A model generated the notes under the pieces. The model was given only the letters and a program-made list of their open reading frames with translations. It made no database searches and was not told the DNA's origin. A stretch of DNA of 64,000 bases from Amphritea sp. (GTDB taxonomy: Bacteria > Pseudomonadota > Gammaproteobacteria > Pseudomonadales > Balneatricaceae): NCBI RefSeq assembly GCF_016744155.1, contig NZ_JADGEW010000008.1, forward strand, positions 1 to 64,000, read 5' to 3'. Shown in pieces: positions 39,924 through 48,310 of this stretch. Positions within the stretch are counted from its first letter, which is position 1; the number at the start of each line of letters is the position of its first letter. The position numbers were made by a program, and so were the translations under genes.

Positions 39924-41624
39924 TTATCCATCTTGCAGCTTCTTTAACTTATAAGCGAGAGCCGGGCGAGTCAGTCCAAGTTTTCGGGCTGCTTTTGAAA
40001 CATTACCATTACACTGCGCCATCGCTTCTTCGATTAACTGTTGCTCTAGTTGTTCAAGACTGAAGTTTTCTACTAGCAGGCTTTCGACGGTTTCCTGATT
40101 CTCAGTGGTAGATTTTTGTGGCTCTTCACTGAGCAGTCCACTGCCGTTAATTATGTTCAGGGGGTGAGAAGGCTCTGAAAGAGAGGGGAAGAAACTGGCC
40201 ATGCCGATTGTCTGGTTGTTATCAGTGAGAATGACGCCCCGCTCAATCATGTTTTCCAGCTCACGGATATTACCCGGCCACTTGTATTGCGTCAGTGCCT
40301 GCATCGCTTTATCTGAGATGCCCGATGTCTTCTTGTTATATAAGGTGCAATACTTTTCCAGAAAGTGTTCGGTTAATAGCGGTATATCTTCAGTGCGATC
40401 TCGAAGTGGAGGAATATGCACAGGATATACATTTAAGCGGTAAAAAAGGTCTGCCCGGAAACGACCTTCCTGCACGGCCACTTCAAGGTCTTCATTGGTT
40501 GCAGCCACAACTCTGACATCGATGCGTCGGGTGCGATTATCGCCGACCCGCTCCAATTCGGATTCTTGCAGTACTCTTAGTAGTGAAGCTTGGGCTCTGG
40601 GTGTGAGTTCGATGACCTCATCAAGGAAAATAGTGCCCAAGTGAGCGCGCTCAAACTTGCCTTCTCTGGATTGGGTTGCGCCGGTATAGGCGCCCTTTTC
40701 TACGCCGAATAATTCAGCCTCAATCAGATCGGGAGGAATACAGGCGCAGTTAATTGCAACAAAAGGTTTGTCTGCCCTGTCACTTGAGGAGTGCAGGCCT
40801 TTGGCGACTATCTCTTTACCGACGCCAGTTTCTCCTTGCAAGAGAACGCTGACTTTACTCTTTGAGGCTTTGCGTATCAGGTGGCAAACATTCTTGAAGG
40901 CGTTTGAGTGCCCTACACTATTGAACAGAAGGTCGTCTTCAACTTCGTTGTTGCGAAACTGATTTTTCAGGACAGTAACTTCATTCTGCAACGCTAAAAG
41001 TTCTTCTATCATCGGGTCAGGAAGTAGGTATTTACCTGCTTCTTCGGCATCGTCCCACTCTTCGGCTGGCCTTCCTTCTATGTGACAATGATCGACGCCG
41101 GTACCGGCACATTGTGTCTCTCGAAAAATGACCTGACGCTTCATGTAATAGGTAGAAAAACCACTGGCGTAGCCGATCAGAGTCCAGCAGACCGGCACAT
41201 CTGAGTTGCCAAAATTTGCCAGATGGGTTTCAACTTCGTGGGAGTTATACCAGTCAAAAGATCCGTAGAAATGGTCGGTATCTTCGTCAAACTCCAAAGA
41301 AATTGGGACTACTTTAACCATGCCTTTAATGGCATGAAGTTGTGGTCCAACCATGAACATTTCATTAGCGGTCATATCTGGGCGAATCTTTTTAGCCAGT
41401 TCAGCATCTCGCCAGCCAGTATGATATCCAAAGCGCATCAGGAAGCCTTTAGCACGCTCGACGCCCATGGTTTGAATCAGTTCATTTCGCAGTAATCCCA
41501 TTACGGAAGAATGGATTAACAGCATTCGCTGCTCATCCAGCCAGATTTTTCCCTCTTCATTTTCAAAACGGATCTGTTTTAAGAGGTCTTGATTATCAGG
41601 TAGCGTTGGTGATGTTTCAGTCAT
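39924..41624 (-). CDS. dmpR: Phenol-responsive sigma54 activator (DmpR/MopR family)
   Basis: A 566-residue enhancer-binding protein (from ATG 41624; GTG 41633 is an alternative). The XylR_N/V4R sensor is followed by a linker, an AAA+ core with Walker A GETGVGKE, the sigma54 contact loop GAYTGA and GTIFLDEV, and a Fis-type HTH (NVSKAARKLGLTRPALAYKLK). With this start, H97 and W125 align with the phenol-contacting His106/Trp134 of MopR. C146, E169, C172 and C180 reproduce the MopR zinc ligands at identical spacing (155, 178, 181, 189). It is therefore expected to bind phenol and activate the two sigma54 promoters at 41931 and 50209. It diverges from dmpK. Confidence 0.93.
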   Translation of the reverse strand: MTETSPTLPDNQDLLKQIRFENEEGKIWLDEQRMLLIHSSVMGLLRNELIQTMGVERAKGFLMRFGYHTGWRDAELAKKIRPDMTANEMFMVGPQLHAIKGMVKVVPISLEFDEDTDHFYGSFDWYNSHEVETHLANFGNSDVPVCWTLIGYASGFSTYYMKRQVIFRETQCAGTGVDHCHIEGRPAEEWDDAEEAGKYLLPDPMIEELLALQNEVTVLKNQFRNNEVEDDLLFNSVGHSNAFKNVCHLIRKASKSKVSVLLQGETGVGKEIVAKGLHSSSDRADKPFVAINCACIPPDLIEAELFGVEKGAYTGATQSREGKFERAHLGTIFLDEVIELTPRAQASLLRVLQESELERVGDNRTRRIDVRVVAATNEDLEVAVQEGRFRADLFYRLNVYPVHIPPLRDRTEDIPLLTEHFLEKYCTLYNKKTSGISDKAMQALTQYKWPGNIRELENMIERGVILTDNNQTIGMASFFPSLSEPSHPLNIINGSGLLSEEPQKSTTENQETVESLLVENFSLEQLEQQLIEEAMAQCNGNVSKAARKLGLTRPALAYKLKKLQDG

Positions 41625-41668
41625 TTTTAGCACAGCTTTTACTTTTTTTTTTGATTATATTTTGTAAG

Positions 41669-41714
41669 TTTAAGCATTAAATCCTTACTTATTGTGGCGC
41701 TAATTATGCTTAAA
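41669..41714. promoter_or_regulatory. Inverted repeat TTTAAGCAT/ATGCTTAAA upstream of dmpR
   Basis: TTTAAGCAT (41669-41677) and ATGCTTAAA (41706-41714) are perfect nine-base inverted arms 28 bases apart, 45 bases before the dmpR start. The half-site AAGCATTA recurs in the palindrome at 50155-50200. A protein-binding role is inference. Confidence 0.45.
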
Positions 41715-41727
41715 AAACAATACCTAT

Positions 41728-41766
41728 TTTGATTTCCTCCTACGATAGTCAAAGATGAGGAGGTCA
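41728..41766. promoter_or_regulatory. Candidate upstream activator sequence for the DmpR-like protein
   Basis: An imperfect dyad: TTTGA at 41728-41732 with TCAAA at 41749-41753, and CCTCCT at 41736-41741 with AGGAGG at 41758-41763. It lies about 170-200 bases upstream of the -24 box, the usual distance for XylR/DmpR-type enhancers, and on the far side of an IHF site. Confidence 0.45.
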
Positions 41767-41879
41767 GGTGTTTTTCACTTTTTCATCAACTTTTAACTAT
41801 TTCATGAGCTTTTCATCTAGCTTTTTGTTCACCTGCCAATCACGCATCTTTATTGCTCTTCTTGTTTTTTATTATTTAA

Positions 41880-41892
41880 AATCAATTAGTTA
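41880..41892 (+). promoter_or_regulatory. IHF binding site
   Basis: AATCAATTAGTTA matches the IHF consensus WATCAANNNNTTR at every defined position. It lies about 40 bases upstream of the -24 box, between it and the candidate enhancer, where bending would bring activator and sigma54 polymerase together as at Pu and Po. Confidence 0.65.
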
Positions 41893-41930
41893 TAGTTTTT
41901 AAGCAATTATATTTCATCTTTTTTCCTCTC

Positions 41931-41946
41931 TGGCACAACCGTTGCA
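41931..41946 (+). promoter_or_regulatory. Sigma54 (-24/-12) promoter of the phenol hydroxylase operon
   Basis: TGGCAC, five bases, TTGCA: an exact match to the sigma54 consensus. The -12 element is 40 bases before dmpK. Confidence 0.9.
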
Positions 41947-41986
41947 GCATCTCCGGTGATCAAAACTTAATTTCACAGGTGAGCAC

Positions 41987-42283
41987 ATGGTAGATCTGAA
42001 ACTACACACCCGTAAAGATTCAGAAGACAGATCCAGCTTTGATCAGCTGACAAAATTTGTCCGGGTACGTAGCTCCGGAAATGCACGTTTTGTTGAGTTT
42101 GATTTTGCGATTGGTGACCCGGCGTTGTTCGTCGAACTAATCATGCCGCAGGGTGCGTTCGATCAATTCTGTAAAACCAATGATGTTGTCTTTATGACTG
42201 AGGAACAGCAGCAGGTGGTGGATGCAGAGATGGAGAAATGGCGGTATGGGGAAGAAACGCTGATGGCAAATAACCGTCGCTGA
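41987..42283 (+). CDS. dmpK: Phenol hydroxylase assembly protein DmpK
   Basis: A 98-residue small protein at the first position of the phenol hydroxylase operon. The family (phenol_Hydr_K/DmpK) is not part of the active complex and is thought to aid assembly or iron loading of the oxygenase. Visible segments fit: RFVEFDFAIGDPALFVELIMP and an acidic C-terminus. CAGGTGAG precedes the ATG. Function is inferred from family and position. Confidence 0.88.
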   Translation: MVDLKLHTRKDSEDRSSFDQLTKFVRVRSSGNARFVEFDFAIGDPALFVELIMPQGAFDQFCKTNDVVFMTEEQQQVVDAEMEKWRYGEETLMANNRR

Positions 42284-42347
42284 CCCTGAATGGTCCGCGG
42301 TGATTTGACAATAACAATAACGATCCAAATAAGATGGGAAAAAGCAA

Positions 42348-43334
42348 ATGACCATTGAGATTAAAACATCAACACTTGAGCCGGTGCGCAATACCTTTGC
42401 ACATATTGAACGTCGTTTCGGAGATAAGCCGGCGACTCGCTATCAGGAAGCGACCTACGACGTTGCGTCAGAAATTAACTTTCACTACAAGCCTCTCTGG
42501 CAACCGGAATATGAACTGAACGATACCGGGCGAACCGCTATTGTGATGGAAGACTGGTACGCCTTTAAAGACCCTCGTCAGTTCTATTATGGCTCTTATG
42601 TACAGATGCGTGCTAAGCAGCAGGAAGTGGCTGAAAGTAATTATAGTTTCTTTGAAAAGCGTAATTTGGCGCGTCTTATTCCAGATGAAATTCAACGCAA
42701 AGTGATTCGTCTGCTAGTACCTCTTCGCCATGTAGAGCAGGCCGCCAACCTCAATAATATCTACGGTAGTTCTCTGGGTTATGGCACCGCAATTACTCAA
42801 GCGTTGCTTTATAACGGTATGGATCGTTTGGGCAACGCTCAGTATCTCTCTCGGATAGGCCTGATTCTTGATAGCAATTCCGGTGATGCGCTAAACGAAG
42901 CCAAGCGCTATTGGATGGACGATGCTATTTGGCAAGGAGTTCGGTCGTACTGCGAAGCAAATATTTGCGTAGAAGACTGGTTTGAGTCCTTTGTTGCCCA
43001 GGACGCAATTCTGGATGGCCTGATCTATGAACTGGTGTATCTACAGTTTGATCAGTGGCTGGCGGATAACGGTGGTCAGGACTTCAGCATGCTGACTGAG
43101 TTTATTCAGAACTGGAATAAAGATACCAATCGCTGGGTTGATGCGGTGATGAAAATTTCAGCAGCAGAATCGGATGCGAATAAACAGTTACTGGAGCAGT
43201 GGATCGGCACCTGGAAAGCTAAAGCATTAGAAGCACTTGCCCCGTTGGCTGAGGAGATGGTTGGTCCTGAAGCGCTGGCGATCGCTGAAAATGCGCTGGT
43301 TAAACGTCTGAATAAAGCGGGCTTACTGAAATAA
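42348..43334 (+). CDS. dmpL: Phenol hydroxylase beta (oxygenase small) subunit DmpL
   Basis: A 328-residue ferritin-like subunit of the soluble diiron phenol hydroxylase. It packs with DmpN in the (LNO)2 hydroxylase and lacks the iron ligands. Typical segments are RTAIVMEDWYAFKDPRQFYYG, LVPLRHVEQAANLNN and YGTAITQALLYNGMDRLGNAQ. Length matches DmpL (about 330). It follows dmpK after 64 bases. Confidence 0.95.
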   Translation: MTIEIKTSTLEPVRNTFAHIERRFGDKPATRYQEATYDVASEINFHYKPLWQPEYELNDTGRTAIVMEDWYAFKDPRQFYYGSYVQMRAKQQEVAESNYSFFEKRNLARLIPDEIQRKVIRLLVPLRHVEQAANLNNIYGSSLGYGTAITQALLYNGMDRLGNAQYLSRIGLILDSNSGDALNEAKRYWMDDAIWQGVRSYCEANICVEDWFESFVAQDAILDGLIYELVYLQFDQWLADNGGQDFSMLTEFIQNWNKDTNRWVDAVMKISAAESDANKQLLEQWIGTWKAKALEALAPLAEEMVGPEALAIAENALVKRLNKAGLLK

Positions 43335-43396
43335 GCGCTGAGCAGGCGTCGAAGTATGAGCTCAGTAAGCCAGGAATAAAAATAAGGAAAACCACA

Positions 43397-43666
43397 ATGT
43401 CGAAAGTATACATTGCACTGCAGGACAACGATGAGTCTCGCTATATTGTCGAAGCGATCGAAGAGAGTAATCCTGATTCTACTGTTATCCATCAACCGGC
43501 CATGATTCGTATTGAAAGGGAAGGTCGGCTGGTAATTGAACGCGCAGTGGTAGAAGAGAAGATGGGCCGGGACTGGGATGTGCAGGAACTGCATATCAAT
43601 CTTATCACCCTCGGCGGTAACGTAGATGAAGATGACGACCAGTTCGTCCTCGAGTGGAAACAGTAA
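43397..43666 (+). CDS. dmpM: Phenol hydroxylase effector/coupling protein DmpM
   Basis: An 89-residue cofactor-free regulatory protein of the MmoB/DmpM family. It binds the oxygenase near the diiron site and couples electron transfer to hydroxylation. VYIALQDNDESRYIVEAI and the acidic C-terminal EDDDQFVLEWK fit the family, whose usual length is about 90. AAGGAAAACCACA precedes the ATG. dmpN begins 12 bases after its stop. Confidence 0.94.
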   Translation: MSKVYIALQDNDESRYIVEAIEESNPDSTVIHQPAMIRIEREGRLVIERAVVEEKMGRDWDVQELHINLITLGGNVDEDDDQFVLEWKQ

Positions 43667-43678
43667 GGGTAGAATATT

Positions 43679-45181
43679 ATGGCTGCTAAAAAACTAAATA
43701 TAAAAGATAAGTATCGCCTTCTTACCCGTGATCTGGATTGGGATTTTTCCTACGAAGATCGTAAACAGGCTTTTCCGTATGAAGAGTTTGAAGGCATCAA
43801 AATCACTGACTGGAATAAGTGGGAAGATCCGTTCCGTCTGACGATGGATTCCTATTGGAAATATCAGGCAGAGAAAGAGAAAAAGCTCTACGCTATCTTT
43901 GATGCATTTTCCCAGAATAATGGTCACCTGAATGTCGTAGATTCTCGCTATGTTAATGCCTTGAAACTATTTCTCACCGGTGTGTCGCCGCTTGAGTATC
44001 AAGCCTATCAGGGCTTTGCTCATGTAGGCCGCCAGTTTGGTGGTGTGGGTGCCCGGGTCGCCTGTCAGATGCAGTCGCTGGATGAACTGCGTCATGTACA
44101 GACTCAGATTCACGCGATGAGCCACTACAATAAGTTCTTCGATGGTTTCCAGGAATTCAGTCATATGCACGATCGCGTATGGTACCTGTCTGTACCGCGT
44201 TCGTTCTTCTGTGATGCTCGTAGTGCGGGGCCATTTGAATTTATGGTCGCGATCGGTTTCTCCTTCGAGTATGTACTGACCAATTTGCTGTTTGTGCCCT
44301 TTATGTCCGGTGCCGCTCATAACGGTGACATGGCGACAGTGACGTTTGGTTTCTCCGCTCAGTCTGACGAAGCCCGCCATATGACGCTGGGTCTGGAAGT
44401 GATCAAGTTTCTGTTGGAACAGCACGAAGATAACGTGCCAATTGTGCAGAAATGGATCGATAAATGGTTCTGGCGTGGTACTCGTCTGTTGACCATCGTG
44501 GCGATGATGATGGACTACATGTTGCCGAACAAAGTTATGTCCTGGAAAGAAGCCTGGGAAGTCTACTTCGAAGAAGCCGGTGGTGCTCTGTTTAAGGACC
44601 TGGCCCGCTATGGAATCCGCATGCCCAAATATGCGGAAACTATCGAAAAGGAAAAAGAGCACATATCCCATCAGGCTTGGTGGACCTTCTACACCCACGG
44701 ACATGCAGCGGGATTCCATACCTGGATTCCATCGGATAAAGAGCTTGACTGGTTGTCTGCCCAGTACCCGGATACCTTTGATAAGTACTATCGCCCATTG
44801 TGGGAGTTGGCAAAGGAGCAGGAAGCTAAAGGTGAGCGTTTTTACACTTCAGGCCTGCCACAGCTTTGTCAGACCTGTCAGATCCCTATGCTGTTTACCG
44901 AGATGGATAACCCGAACCAGAATTCGATGCGTGACTCGGTCTTTGAAGATGAGCGTTACCATTTCTGCTCAGATGGTTGTAAGGATATTTTCGATGAAGA
45001 GCCGGAGAAATATGTTCAGTCCTGGTTGCCTGTTCATCAGATCTTCCAGGGTAACTGCGGCGGTCCCGGTGTTGAGGATGTGCTGAGTGATTATTATAAA
45101 ATGAATGTCGGCGTCGACAATATGGATATTAAAGGCTCGCCTGACGAGAAACGTTGGAATGAGTGGAAAGGCATCGCCTGA
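43679..45181 (+). CDS. dmpN: Phenol hydroxylase alpha (catalytic diiron) subunit DmpN
   Basis: A 500-residue catalytic subunit that converts phenol (and alkylphenols) to catechols with O2. The second halves of the diiron site are visible as two D/E-E-x-R-H motifs: LDELRHVQTQIH and SDEARHMTLGLEVIKF. The C-terminal YHS-type zinc-like segment (CQTCQIPM, then YHFCSDGCKDIFDEEPEKY) is also typical of DmpN. Length is near the CF600 enzyme (517). It is the most conserved gene of the operon. Confidence 0.97.
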   Translation: MAAKKLNIKDKYRLLTRDLDWDFSYEDRKQAFPYEEFEGIKITDWNKWEDPFRLTMDSYWKYQAEKEKKLYAIFDAFSQNNGHLNVVDSRYVNALKLFLTGVSPLEYQAYQGFAHVGRQFGGVGARVACQMQSLDELRHVQTQIHAMSHYNKFFDGFQEFSHMHDRVWYLSVPRSFFCDARSAGPFEFMVAIGFSFEYVLTNLLFVPFMSGAAHNGDMATVTFGFSAQSDEARHMTLGLEVIKFLLEQHEDNVPIVQKWIDKWFWRGTRLLTIVAMMMDYMLPNKVMSWKEAWEVYFEEAGGALFKDLARYGIRMPKYAETIEKEKEHISHQAWWTFYTHGHAAGFHTWIPSDKELDWLSAQYPDTFDKYYRPLWELAKEQEAKGERFYTSGLPQLCQTCQIPMLFTEMDNPNQNSMRDSVFEDERYHFCSDGCKDIFDEEPEKYVQSWLPVHQIFQGNCGGPGVEDVLSDYYKMNVGVDNMDIKGSPDEKRWNEWKGIA

Positions 45182-45243
45182 CCCATCGTCAATTGAGCTG
45201 GGGCGGTACTGCCGCCCCCGTATTAGGAAATAGGAGAATAATA

Positions 45244-45606
45244 ATGCCTGTATATGCACTAAATCCTGGTTACAAAGGCGAACGGATGGACCGGGTCGAG
45301 AATTTTCACGGCAATCAGCTTGTCTATGTTGGCTGGGATGAACATCGAATGTTCTGTGCGGCTAAAGCATTTCCGTTACCGCCCTCAATGCCATTTGCGG
45401 CAGTAATCGAAAATATTATGCCGGAAGCCTTCGGTCAGCATCCTGAGTTCAGCCAGATTAATTGGGAAACGGCTGAATGGCTATTAGATGGTGAGCCCTT
45501 CAAACCACAGCTGGAGGCTAGCCTTGAAGCACAGGGAGTGGGTCATAAATCGATGGTTCGCTTTAAAACCCCTGAACTGCAGGGTTACCAAAACGCCGGT
45601 GTCTGA
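45244..45606 (+). CDS. dmpO: Phenol hydroxylase gamma subunit DmpO
   Basis: A 120-residue third component of the hydroxylase oligomer. ATG 45244 is chosen for its AGGAGA site and for the MPVYALNPGYKGERMDR start; an earlier in-frame codon at 45163 lies inside dmpN. The LVYVGWDEHRMFCAAKAFPL and PEFSQINWE segments agree with the phenol_Hydr_O family. Confidence 0.94.
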   Translation: MPVYALNPGYKGERMDRVENFHGNQLVYVGWDEHRMFCAAKAFPLPPSMPFAAVIENIMPEAFGQHPEFSQINWETAEWLLDGEPFKPQLEASLEAQGVGHKSMVRFKTPELQGYQNAGV

Positions 45607-45672
45607 ATAAGACATATGAGTAGGGCGGAGCCTGCCGAGTGAACTGGGCAGGTTCTGTAACAAGGTGAGAAT

Positions 45673-46734
45673 ATGAGTTATGAAGTCACAGTAGAACCAA
45701 CCGGCGATGTGATCGAGGTTGAAGAGGGTCAGACCATCCTGGATGCGGCTCTGCGTCAGGGCGTCTGGTTACCCTTTGCTTGTTGTCATGGAACTTGCGC
45801 TACCTGTAAGGTGCAGGTGCTGGAAGGTGAAAGTGACCTGGGTAACGCATCACCTTTTGCTTTAATGGATATGGAGCGGGATGAGGGTAAGGTGCTGGCC
45901 TGCTGCTGTACCCCTGAGTCTGATATGGTGATCGAGGCTGATATCGATGTTGATGATGATTTTGCCGGCTATCCGGTATTAGATTTCATTGGTACCGTTT
46001 CCGAGATAAGAGATCTGTCTCCTACCATTAAAGGGATCTTTTTTGAACTGGACAAACCGATGGAGTTTCAGGCCGGCCAGTATATCAATCTGAACATTCC
46101 AGGAGTGGAAGGTAAGCGGGCATTCTCTATCGCTAATAAACCCTCCGATGCCAGTACACTTGAGTTACATGTGCGGATGGTACCGAACGGCGCAGGCACC
46201 ACTTACCTGCATGAACAGTTAGAGGTAGGTGATACACTGGATGTATCGGGGCCTTATGGTCAGTTCTTTGTGCGAAAATCAGATGATCAGGGAGCTGTCT
46301 TTATCGCTGGTGGTTCTGGTCTTTCAAGCCCTCAATCGATGATACTGGATATGCTGGAAGAGGGTGATAAGCGGCCAATCACTCTGTTACAGGGTGCACG
46401 TAATGTGGCTGAACTGTATAACCGGGAACTGTTTGAGAATCTGGATAAAGAGTTCGACAACTTTAGCTATGTTCCAGCACTGAATGCGCCCGAGGAAAAC
46501 GATAACTGGCAGGGCTTTACCGGCTTTGTTCATGAAGCTGCTCTTGCCCACTTTAATGGTCGTTTCGATGGTAATAAGGCTTATCTGTGCGGCCCTCCAC
46601 CGATGATTGATGCCGCTATTACCACCTTGATGCAGGGGCGCCTGTTTGAACGGGATATTCATATGGAACGTTTTGTAACTGCGGCGGATGGAGCAGAAGA
46701 GCAGAGTAAGTCTGCGCTCTTTAAACGCATCTAA
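45673..46734 (+). CDS. dmpP: Phenol hydroxylase reductase DmpP
   Basis: A 353-residue NADH reductase feeding electrons to the DmpLNO oxygenase. The N-terminal plant-type [2Fe-2S] domain has Cys in FACCHGTCATCKVQV and CCCTPE. The FAD domain carries GQYINLNIPG and RAFSIAN, and the NAD domain IAGGSGLSSPQSMI and CGPPPMIDAA. It is the last gene of the operon, followed by a strong terminator. Confidence 0.96.
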   Translation: MSYEVTVEPTGDVIEVEEGQTILDAALRQGVWLPFACCHGTCATCKVQVLEGESDLGNASPFALMDMERDEGKVLACCCTPESDMVIEADIDVDDDFAGYPVLDFIGTVSEIRDLSPTIKGIFFELDKPMEFQAGQYINLNIPGVEGKRAFSIANKPSDASTLELHVRMVPNGAGTTYLHEQLEVGDTLDVSGPYGQFFVRKSDDQGAVFIAGGSGLSSPQSMILDMLEEGDKRPITLLQGARNVAELYNRELFENLDKEFDNFSYVPALNAPEENDNWQGFTGFVHEAALAHFNGRFDGNKAYLCGPPPMIDAAITTLMQGRLFERDIHMERFVTAADGAEEQSKSALFKRI

Positions 46735-46762
46735 TCCTACTGACTAAGATTCATCAGCTATT

Positions 46763-46788
46763 GCCGTGGTTTTTACCACGGCTTTTTT
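46763..46788 (+). terminator. Terminator of the phenol hydroxylase operon
   Basis: GCCGTGGT, loop TTTT, ACCACGGC, then six T: an eight-pair perfect stem overlapping the 3' end of the converging lysR gene by two bases. Confidence 0.9.
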
Positions 46789-47680
46789 ATCCAGTCATTC
46801 GGTGCCAGTAGTCTATAAAATACTGGGTAAAGATAGTGACTCGGGTTGATAGGTGCTGTCGGTGTGGATAGATAACATTGACCGGTATCTGAGATTTATA
46901 CTCATGGGGTAACAGACTGATGAGTTCTCCCTTTTCAAGCATTGCATGGACCGCAAACTCGGGACAGTAGGTGATGACCCGCCCGGTGCGAGCCATATTG
47001 GCGGCGGCCAGTGCACTGTTCACCCGTGCTGTAATATGAGGTCTTACTTCAACTTCTCGCTGATCTTGAGTAAAACTCCAGCTTCCGGCGTGTCGGTAGT
47101 TAGTATCGAAAACGCATGGCAGCTCTGCCAGTTGGTGTATTGATTCTGGCTCACCATAGTGTTCAATAAACTCAGGTGACGCGCAGAGGAACATCCGGGT
47201 AAAACCGGCTGGCCTGGCTATCAGAGAGGAATCTGCCAAGTTGCCAATTCTGAGAGCTACATCGAACCCTTCACTTATCAAATCTACGAAGCGATCATTC
47301 AGTAAGAGTTCAATTTTCAGTTCAGGATTTGCTGAGGTGAGCTCTGCGATACAGGGCATCAGAACTAACTCGCCAAAGGTGGTTGGCGCTGAGATACGTA
47401 ACCGTCCTACCAAGCTTTGGCTTTCATGGAGCAACTGCGCTTCAAGGGTGACTATATCATCCAGTATTTTTTTGGCTTGCTCATAGTAACTCTGCCCCTC
47501 GCTGGTTATTTGCATGCTTCGGGTCGAGCGGATAAGCAGACGGACTTTAAGCAGATCTTCCAGTTGTGATATGTGCGTACTGATCAATGCCTTTGTTTTG
47601 CCAAGTCGGTTTGCTGCTGCGGTAAAACTACCTTCCTCAGCCACGGCGATAAAGGAAGTCATGAGATTGAGCTTGTCCAT
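46787..47680 (-). CDS. LysR-type regulator of the quinone-response block (YhaJ-like)
   Basis: A 297-residue LTTR. The winged HTH is at residues about 1-60 (FTAAANRLGKTKALISTHISQ) and the effector domain about 90-295. It is divergent from doxX, and the 137-base gap holds an ATTGTT-N11-AACAAT site, so autoregulation and activation of doxX are expected. In E. coli the LTTR YhaJ controls the DoxX-like YqjF and quinone reductase YqjG in response to nitroaromatic/phenolic metabolites; the same three families meet here. Equivalence is inference. Confidence 0.85.
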   Translation of the reverse strand: MDKLNLMTSFIAVAEEGSFTAAANRLGKTKALISTHISQLEDLLKVRLLIRSTRSMQITSEGQSYYEQAKKILDDIVTLEAQLLHESQSLVGRLRISAPTTFGELVLMPCIAELTSANPELKIELLLNDRFVDLISEGFDVALRIGNLADSSLIARPAGFTRMFLCASPEFIEHYGEPESIHQLAELPCVFDTNYRHAGSWSFTQDQREVEVRPHITARVNSALAAANMARTGRVITYCPEFAVHAMLEKGELISLLPHEYKSQIPVNVIYPHRQHLSTRVTIFTQYFIDYWHRMTG

Positions 47681-47707
47681 AATCGTAAAAACCTTATTGG
47701 AAATCTT

Positions 47708-47730
47708 ATTGTTAAATAATACTGAACAAT
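47708..47730. promoter_or_regulatory. LysR-type operator (T-N11-A dyad)
   Basis: ATTGTT (47708-47713), 11 bases, AACAAT (47725-47730): a perfect six-base dyad with T-N11-A spacing, 27 bases from the lysR start and 87 bases before doxX. Confidence 0.7.
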
Positions 47731-47817
47731 GAGTTTATAAGATGGATTATTGTTTATGTTTTTAATTAGGTCAAAATTATCCCCAACGATTACTAATTAA
47801 CAGATGGGGATAACTCA

Positions 47818-48228
47818 ATGAATACTTCACCGGCTTATGCTGCAACGCTTCTTCGTATCGCTCTGGGTACCATGTATCTGGCGCATGGTTTACTGAAACT
47901 ATTGGTGTTTACGCCTGAAGGTACGGCGGGCTTCTTTAGCTCGTTGGGACTGCCTGGTTTTTTTGGTCCTGTCACTATGGCGCTTGAGATCGCTGGTGGT
48001 ATTGCCCTGATTTTAGGTGTGTATGCTCGCTATGTTGCTGCCGCGCTGATCCCTGTCCTGCTGGGTGCTGTCGTGCTAGTTCATGGTGCTAATGGTTGGG
48101 GCTTTGGCAATAAAGGTGGTGGTTGGGAATACCCAGTATTTCTGATTGCAGCCTCTGCAGTTCAGTTTCTGTTGGGTGATGGTGTCTTTGCCCTCAAGTC
48201 CCATAAGGTTAAGTCAGCTACGGTATAA
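47818..48228 (+). CDS. DoxX-family membrane protein (YqjF-like)
   Basis: A 136-residue protein with four hydrophobic helices and the DoxX pattern RIALGTMYLAHGLLKLL near the N-terminus and FGPVTMALEIAGGIALILGVYARYVA in the middle. DoxX members are inner-membrane proteins linked to quinone and thiol redox; E. coli YqjF is induced by dinitrotoluene breakdown products. It is first in the plus-strand block lysR/doxX/yqjG/ygiD. Confidence 0.85.
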   Translation: MNTSPAYAATLLRIALGTMYLAHGLLKLLVFTPEGTAGFFSSLGLPGFFGPVTMALEIAGGIALILGVYARYVAAALIPVLLGAVVLVHGANGWGFGNKGGGWEYPVFLIAASAVQFLLGDGVFALKSHKVKSATV

Positions 48229-48251
48229 ATTTGATTACTGAACTTTAAATA

Positions 48252-48289
48252 GGAAGTTCTGATATCCAGTTGCCAGAACTTCCCTTTTT
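48252..48289 (+). terminator. Hairpin/terminator between doxX and the hydroquinone reductase gene
   Basis: GGAAGTTCTG, 12-base loop, CAGAACTTCC, then CTTTTTA: a ten-pair perfect stem. It may act as an attenuator, because no separate strong promoter for the next gene is obvious. Confidence 0.75.
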
Positions 48290-48310
48290 AACGTGCTTTT
48301 GGAGTGATAT

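Noticed and set aside
43967..44719. 250-codon minus-strand frame opposite dmpN
   Set aside because: Antisense shadow of a highly conserved gene; no ribosome site or known domain.
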